Shown: positions 58,221 through 64,000 of the stretch, in pieces
Layout of the letters: the number at the start of each line of letters is the position of its first letter
Numbering within the stretch: position 1 is the first letter of the stretch
Source: Thalassia testudinum
Lineage: Eukaryota; Streptophyta; Magnoliopsida; Alismatales; Hydrocharitaceae
Assembly: GCA_037157565.1 (NCBI GenBank)
Contig: JAZHRO010000063.1
Coordinates: forward strand, 152,074,501-152,138,500
Length of the DNA stretch: 64,000 nucleotides
Reading direction: 5' to 3'
Notes under the pieces: generated by a model
What the model was told of the DNA's origin: nothing
Seen by the model: only the letters and a program-made list of their open reading frames with translations
Database searches by the model: none
Made by a program: the position numbers and the translations under genes

Positions 58221-59428
58221 GGCGACGATCTTTGATTTCTCTTCGTGTTTTGTAACTTACAAATCATTCATCTCACTTCTCTCCTTTCTTATTGTGATTG
58301 CAGGGACTCTTTTGAGATGAGCAAAAGCGGTAGATTGGAGTAAATGCTGTGGAAGGTTTTGTAAGTTATCCCACATTCTTTCCCCCTCTATAGATTTCAT
58401 TCGCCACATTAAATCCAAATTCCAATTAACCTAGGTGTTTGCATAAATCCTACGAATAGTTTGGTTGTTTGGATTTCCACTCACATTCATTCCACCCTCA
58501 TTCATAAAAAAAAAAAAACAAAGAGATACTTTTGTGGGGCAATTTTCAACAAACACACAACGTACACCCACATTCAAAGCCACTTAACCGAATTGATTTT
58601 TTTCTACTCAACCGGGTTCTGATATGTGGGACCGGTACACACAAAGCAACACATAAAAGAGTAGAAATCATTCTAGGTTAACCATCTTTGTGTGCCTAAC
58701 TTAGTGGTGCATTTGTGGCCAGTTGTTTGAGTTGTTTGGGCCGCACCACTTCAAATAAAATAAACTCATCAAGTAGCTGCCACTTAGGTTCAACTCTTAG
58801 AGATTTACCAGGCACTCCACATTCTTTTTAAACTTTAAAGGAAAACATCTTCACCTATGCTTGTAAAACCTAGTGTGCCAATGAAACTTGTTTGAAAATA
58901 CCTAAAGTTGAATCCTAAAAGCTACTAAGCAATATTTGAACCTTAAAATTCACCACATCAAAAATAATCTTACTTGAAAATAATTGGTTGTGCACGTACA
59001 CATAAATCAATCAATCATTAAGGGCACAACCCATTTAAAGAGCCCATCACATTCCAAAGCACATTCAAACCTAGCCCTAAATAAAACAGAGTAGACGTTG
59101 GCCTTAAGGATTGGACTCGCTCTTCAGAATCCAGAACGAGATTATTTTTGATTAGTCTGTTTCTACTGTTCAATCTGATGTCTAGCTAGGGGAGCAGAGT
59201 CAAACGATCGCGGCTGGGGGGTACACTAGGAACCGGAGGCGCAAGTCGAAGGAAGAACCTTCTCCCCAGTCCCTCCTTCTAACTGGTTGGATTGAACAGA
59301 CACAAGTAGATCAAATCATTCCTTTATTTCAAGACGGGTTTTGGGAGTCTGTAGGTCTGTAGGCTAACCCACTTAAGGACAGGTTTGATTGTTTGTATTG
59401 CAGGGCACCTTTCTTCCTCCCGAGTCTC
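58221..59428 (+). other. 5' leader of element H
   Basis: Non-coding. The block about 59150-59290 is shared with A and D. TTGTATTGCAG just before the ORF (59392-59402) resembles a plant splice acceptor. Confidence 0.6.
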
Positions 59429-60730
59429 ATGAATCCTTCCACATATTTCACGCATTCCCACTCTTTCCCTCCTGTTGTGAATTATCCTCAACATGACGAT
59501 TATCCTGACTCGTATTGTAATCAACCATCAGTCAGTTGGGATAATTCAGATTGGGGATACAATTCCGGACCCCCGTGTTTAGGGTCCAACCCTGAACACT
59601 TTGATTCTGATTTCTATCATTCTCAGAGCTACATCGATTATAGATCATCTTCCTTTCATGAACAACCTAATATGATCTACAATCAAGAAGGATACACCGA
59701 TCCTTACCCATCCTCTGATTTCACTGCCCTTCGGTCATCACCATCTTTTCAACAATATGAAATGACCTATTATCAGGAAGGGTATAACGAATCTCAATTC
59801 GTTAATTCCCCTGCATTAAGCCCAAACCCACCCAACCTTGAACCAACTCATTTGGTTCAGCTTAACCAGGTTCAAGATAAGGTTCTGGCTAACTTGAGGA
59901 ATATCATTCAATCTTTAGAAGTTCAGCCAATACTTTGCATTGAGAGATTGGAGCCTCTGATTAAAATGATTGATGATTTAAACAAGTCCTTGTTGGATTG
60001 GCTCCAGGATGTTAAGGACAAGAACCCGGGTGAGTTTTTACTTGGGAAATTAGCGAAATTGAGGATGAGATTCATGGTTGCTTTGATTCAATCATGGGAT
60101 GATTCCCAGGATAAACCCTCTTCAGGAAAGCCAATGACAGAACCCGCTCAGGCACCTGTTAAGGGGGACATGTGTTATGACCAGATTGGATTAAAGCGAC
60201 CAATTAAGGAAGATCTGATTTCTTCACCTGAGATCCCTGAGCCAGGTTACGAGGAAACGTATGTCTCCTTGGAACAAAAAGTGACAAATGATTTTGGGAC
60301 ATACATTGATACGGATCCTGATTTCTTTGATGGTGAAGATTCAAGTTGCGAAGTCTCACGCGAGTTTTCTGAACACGATTTCTGTGAGACGATTGGGCCT
60401 GAGGAATCTGATAGATCATTTGATAGCCCAATAATTGAGGAAACTGATCTTAGGGCACACATTACGAATCCAGAATTACATTTTCTTGAAGATTCAATTC
60501 AATGCCCTGATTGTCAGTTACACCCCGTTGAGCTTATTGATGATTCTAATTCTGAGATAATTAGACCCAAGTCAATTTTGATTCTACCACATCATTTAGA
60601 CTTGGAGATTTCATATGGGGTGATTAATATACAAGAGGTCCTGGAATTCGACATTCGGAATGAGGAGGATAGGAGCTGGAAAGTTCTTATTTGGGAAGTT
60701 ACTTTTGGAGGAAATGGAAGATTGAGTTGA
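59429..60730 (+). CDS. Unknown 433-aa protein of the alpha non-autonomous family
   Basis: Intact ORF in the place where A has gag. I chose ATG 59429 (MNPSTYFTHS) because D starts at the same residue; the frame is open upstream but without a conserved ATG. Residues about 1-150 are rich in Tyr, Ser, Asn, Gln, Pro and Phe, with a repeated YxQEGY motif. About 155-225 is probably helical (LANLRNIIQSLEVQ, MIDDLNKSLLDWLQDVKD, LGKLAKLRMRF). The last 150 are acidic (DTDPDFFDGEDSS, EHDFCETIGPEESD). There is no zinc knuckle, protease or polymerase motif. D conserves the protein although broken. It could be a substitute for Gag, an accessory RNA-binding or assembly protein, or a far-diverged piece of the Gag linker. 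Function unknown. Confidence 0.75.
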   Translation: MNPSTYFTHSHSFPPVVNYPQHDDYPDSYCNQPSVSWDNSDWGYNSGPPCLGSNPEHFDSDFYHSQSYIDYRSSSFHEQPNMIYNQEGYTDPYPSSDFTALRSSPSFQQYEMTYYQEGYNESQFVNSPALSPNPPNLEPTHLVQLNQVQDKVLANLRNIIQSLEVQPILCIERLEPLIKMIDDLNKSLLDWLQDVKDKNPGEFLLGKLAKLRMRFMVALIQSWDDSQDKPSSGKPMTEPAQAPVKGDMCYDQIGLKRPIKEDLISSPEIPEPGYEETYVSLEQKVTNDFGTYIDTDPDFFDGEDSSCEVSREFSEHDFCETIGPEESDRSFDSPIIEETDLRAHITNPELHFLEDSIQCPDCQLHPVELIDDSNSEIIRPKSILILPHHLDLEISYGVINIQEVLEFDIRNEEDRSWKVLIWEVTFGGNGRLS

Positions 60731-62455
60731 TGGGTTCCTTTTAAGCTGAAACCATCAAATCAGAACCCTTACGACATTTGTTTCGAGGATGTCAAACTCA
60801 AGCACACATTCAACGATTATCCTTTTGAACTTCAATTCTCTGTAACCCGACTTTTGGTCTTGGGTTGCATCCTCATAAATCGCAGGCCTAACCCCGCTTG
60901 CATTCTGATTTTATGTTTTGGGTAATTTTTATCCAGAACCTAAGATATTCTCGATTATGGGGGATGGGTTTGCACCACAATCTGGTCCACATCTGTGGAC
61001 CTCTCTTGACAGGTCGGAGGATTCTTCTATTTATTTTAATTCTGACCTGCACTGGTAAATTTTTCATTTCTTTCCTTATATTGTGTGCCTAGCTGAAGGC
61101 ATTAAACTTAGCACATATACAGTTTTTCTTAGTTTTCATCTTGGAGCGGACCTGACATTCACGCAATTCAGGTGCTTTCTACACTTTTCCACTCTGTTTT
61201 ATGTCTTTTTAATACAATGAGGACATTGCATTAAATAGGCATGGGGTGGTAGATATTTATCTCTGAATTCATTCGTCAGCTCCGTAGATTTGTTTTATTT
61301 TCTTTTATTAAAAAAAAATCAGAATTAGGAAAGAGAATTTGGGTTTAAAAAAATTTTTAATCTTAGGAAATACTACATTAAGATCTGAACACAAAGACCC
61401 TTCAGGTCTTTGGACTTAATCAGCCCGTGTATCCACTAAAATGTGGATTTATTTTTCGAGTTCTCGCCAACCTGAATTTTATTTTAATTGGAGTAAATAA
61501 GTTTGGGTGATAAGTACACGACTTATCAACCCGCCCTCTGATTGAGGGAATTTTGAGCCTTAAGCATCTATACACTTTCTTTGCACTGACTCATTGTTCG
61601 ACGACTTTAACGAAAATTGGGTAGCTAATGAACCTTCTAGGGTGATATGGCTGGCAAGTTATCGTGGGTAACAGCCCATAGGTAGGTTGTCCAGAGCCCA
61701 GTCACTGGATCTTTCTCTTTTTGCTGCCTTTAGGTAAATCTTAGACGAGGGAAGCCACCTACTTAAAAAAAAAATCAAAAAGAAAAGGAGAAAAGAAAAA
61801 AAGAAATAAGCCACACTTCGCCGCACGAGTATGGTTGGCAAGTTTTCGGTGATAACAACTCATCGACCGGTTGTCCAGAACCCAGCTCAGTAAATGCACT
61901 AAAAATTCCCAAAACACTTAGGAAGAAGCGGAGAAGTAGAATAAACCAGGGAGATATACATTGGATTCACCCTTGTGTTGACCCCGTAAAAAAATAAAAG
62001 TAGGGAGAAAACTACCGGTTGTAAAGATACCCCTTTAGGAAGAATTCTTTTTGAGGTCACCAAGAGGCATAGAAATCTGAAGTCCGTTTTAATTGCCGGT
62101 CAACGAGTCTATCACAATCACAATAAGATGCTTAAAGCTTAGGGTTCTCATCAAATCTTGGGTGAGTTCAATGGCTGTAGAAAGCCACTCTTAAACCCTA
62201 AAATTTGAAAATACAAAAAAAAAATTAGAAAAGAGTAAAAAGAGAAAAAGAAATTTTTCTTTGAATAAGGCGAGGCTTGAGGCGGTCTGCATTTTGGCTG
62301 ATACGCGGGCGCTGTTGTGTCTTTGAAAGTTCAGTTCCTAAGTAGACAATTTCTTAATGATTGAAAATAACTCACGTCCAAATAATCCAACCTAATTCTT
62401 TTATAAATAGCATATAATTTTTGCTAGGGACTAGCAAAAGATAGGCATGGGCGTA
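60731..62455 (+). other. 3' UTR of element H
   Basis: No ORF. It contains the second polypurine-like motif (61214-61250), two copies of a ~58-nt unit (about 61649-61704 and 61830-61889), the pre-PPT hairpin (62419-62439) and the polypurine tract AGGCATGGGCGTA (62443-62455). Confidence 0.65.
62419..62455 (+). other. Pre-PPT hairpin and polypurine tract (element H)
   Basis: Perfect arms TTTTGCTAG (62419-62427) and CTAGCAAAA (62431-62439), loop GGA, then the purine tract touching the 3' LTR. Confidence 0.8.
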
Positions 62456-64000
62456 TGATGTAAACACATTTACATTACTTAAAATGTCTATTTATGCATG
62501 TTCTAAAGCATAGGATTGCATTTCATGATATAAATATTACATAACATGCATCATCTTGCATTTAGAGTAGTTTGAATAAAATGGAGGTTAATTGTCTCCT
62601 TTTATGTGCTTAGACAGGGCAAACAATTTATCAGGACCTCAGATCAAAGATCCAACCATATGGATGTGATCAGGGCGACGATTTGAGTTCAATGACTCCA
62701 AGATCGCCCTAATCAGGCATTCGTAGCATCAGATAGTGATCGGGGAACCCTAGAAGATCAAGGGCCAGGATGGTGTAAATTTGCACTTCAGATGACAAAT
62801 CTGACTGCACGAATGAATTCAGACCAACGATCGCAGCTCAACGACGCAAAAATTGAGTCAATCCGACATCCCTGGCACCATCTACAACTTCCAGAAGATG
62901 GACGGCCCAGATGGCACCACGTGGCGCCATCTGGGCTGCCCAAATGGCCGCTTACATTCTATGAAGACTGCACATCCGCCCCCTCTCCGCCATTGGATCT
63001 CTATCCAATGGCTGTGGATGCGGCTCTTTAAAATCATCCGCGTGACCTTTTGGGCGAGGCAGCGCAGCGGTCCAGCACCTTATCACGAGGTGCTAGTGCG
63101 CGTTCTAGCCTCGCCAAGCTGTTTCTAAGGCGAGCAGGCACGTTTTTCTCAACCGTCAAATCGCAATCCAACGGTCGTGTGCGCCCGATAACGTTCACGT
63201 GCTATTGCATGCGCGGCGTCATGCAGCATCGTACGTGCCAGGTGGGAGCGGCAGCGGCGAAGATGCGTCTTAAGCCGTCCGATCTCGTGATCGGACGGCT
63301 GAGACTCAGCGGACGTGCGTAGGTGTTGCGCACGCGAGCAGGCGAGCAAGCGCACGCGAGCCGCCCACGACGCCCACGAAGAAGGCTTTAGCAACGGTTT
63401 TATCAGTCACTAAAGACACCTCATTTATTATTTTGAAGTTGTAATGACTATTTTTCCCCCACTCCTTGCAACTATAAAAGGAGACCCCCTCCATAAGAAA
63501 TTATCATCCCTTCCTTCTCTTCTCTACCCCTCCAAAGCTCAAGAGAAGCTTGTCCCACACCCGGGATGCTTCTTGTGAGATAAAGTCCAAATTTTCGTCC
63601 CCCTTCGGAATTGGATCCCGTGACGATGATGGCGTGCTGCTAGGTTCCCGTTCTTCTGCTTCGTCCTCCTTCGTCCTGCTTCGTCCTCCTTCATCCAGGC
63701 GTCATCCCATCCGGCTTATCCTCCAAGCAACCGTCGAGGAGGATTTCTCTCTCCCTATTCTTTTTACTGCTTTCTAGTATAGATTTACTCTTTCTAGTGT
63801 AGTTCTGCTCGTCCTCCAAGCAACCGTCGAGGAGGACATTTCTCCCTCCATTCCTTTAATGCTTTCTAGAGTAAATTTATCGCTTTCTAGTTCAATTGTT
63901 TTATGTTTTCTAGTTGTAATGAACAAATCCCCCTAATGATAAACTCTCTGTTTATTCTACATCTCATTTTGATTTCTATGTGTAATATTCTCTCTCTCTT
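62456..64000 (+). repeat. 3' LTR of element H, cut by the window edge
   Basis: Begins TGATGTAAAC; 1545 of an expected ~1760 bp are present. TATA box from 63473. G-boxes at 62918-62923 and 63196-63201. Palindromes at 62905-62936 and about 63274-63299, each with 11-bp perfect arms. Confidence 0.93.

Larger units (their letters stand above)
56441..64000 (+). mobile_element. Element H: non-autonomous LTR element with intact ORF (alpha family)
   Basis: Plus-strand element starting 21 bp after the G TSD. 5' LTR 56441-58199, primer site, leader, a 433-aa ORF, 3' UTR, polypurine tract and a 3' LTR cut by the window edge. The internal region is only about 4.26 kb and has no gag or pol. It is the best-preserved copy of the family that includes D. 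Confidence 0.93.

Noticed and set aside
57403..58320. ORFs of about 100-110 aa in the H LTR and leader, with relatives in D and A
   Set aside because: They recur because the LTR recurs; they span the TATA box, R region or primer site and have no domain.

Overview
This is plant nuclear DNA made almost entirely of nested LTR retrotransposons. I recognise no host gene, rRNA, tRNA or CRISPR array. The evidence for a plant is Athila-type and chromovirus Ty3/gypsy elements, primer-binding sites matching plant tRNA-Asp and initiator tRNA-Met, and 1.7-2.7 kb LTRs. I cannot name the species; a large, repeat-rich angiosperm genome fits.

Eight elements are resolved by LTR ends, primer sites, polypurine tracts and target-site duplications (TSDs). 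A (1-4338, minus; 5' LTR and gag only, runs off the left edge) lies in B (4339-8166, minus, truncated). C (8167-50065, plus) abuts B head to head. Inside C sits D (12779-34303, minus; TSD CTTAT). Inside D's 5' LTR sits E (20186-33840, plus; TSD GGCAC), a near-intact Athila-type element. Inside C's ORF sits F (34596-44916, plus; TSD ATTGG), a decayed Tekay/Del-type chromovirus. After 3.7 kb of unassigned sequence come G, a solo LTR (53796-56414, minus; TSD GTCTG), and H (56441 to the right edge, plus), a second copy of the D family.

The elements fall into two lineages plus F. The alpha lineage (A, D, H) shares one LTR type and 5' leader: A carries gag, while D and H carry an unrelated-looking ORF in its place and no pol. 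The beta/gamma lineage (B, C, E, G) shares related LTRs, leader and 3' UTR: E carries gag-pol, while B and C carry another non-gag ORF. The layout suggests two autonomous/non-autonomous pairs in which the parasite keeps the donor's cis-acting RNA signals and has its own protein. The alpha protein has a Tyr/Ser/Asn/Gln-rich N-terminus, a helical middle and an acidic tail. I consider these two protein-coding non-autonomous families the most interesting content.

Shared cis structures recur across families: a hairpin just before the 3' polypurine tract, a second polypurine-like motif after the coding region, a conserved leader block, and a triple repeat in the 3' UTR of E and C. The alpha LTRs carry RY and G-box motifs and long palindromes. 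E is youngest: by eye its LTRs differ at about twenty substitutions in 2.7 kb. F has three pol stops, all explainable by C-to-T change in CAG or CGA codons.
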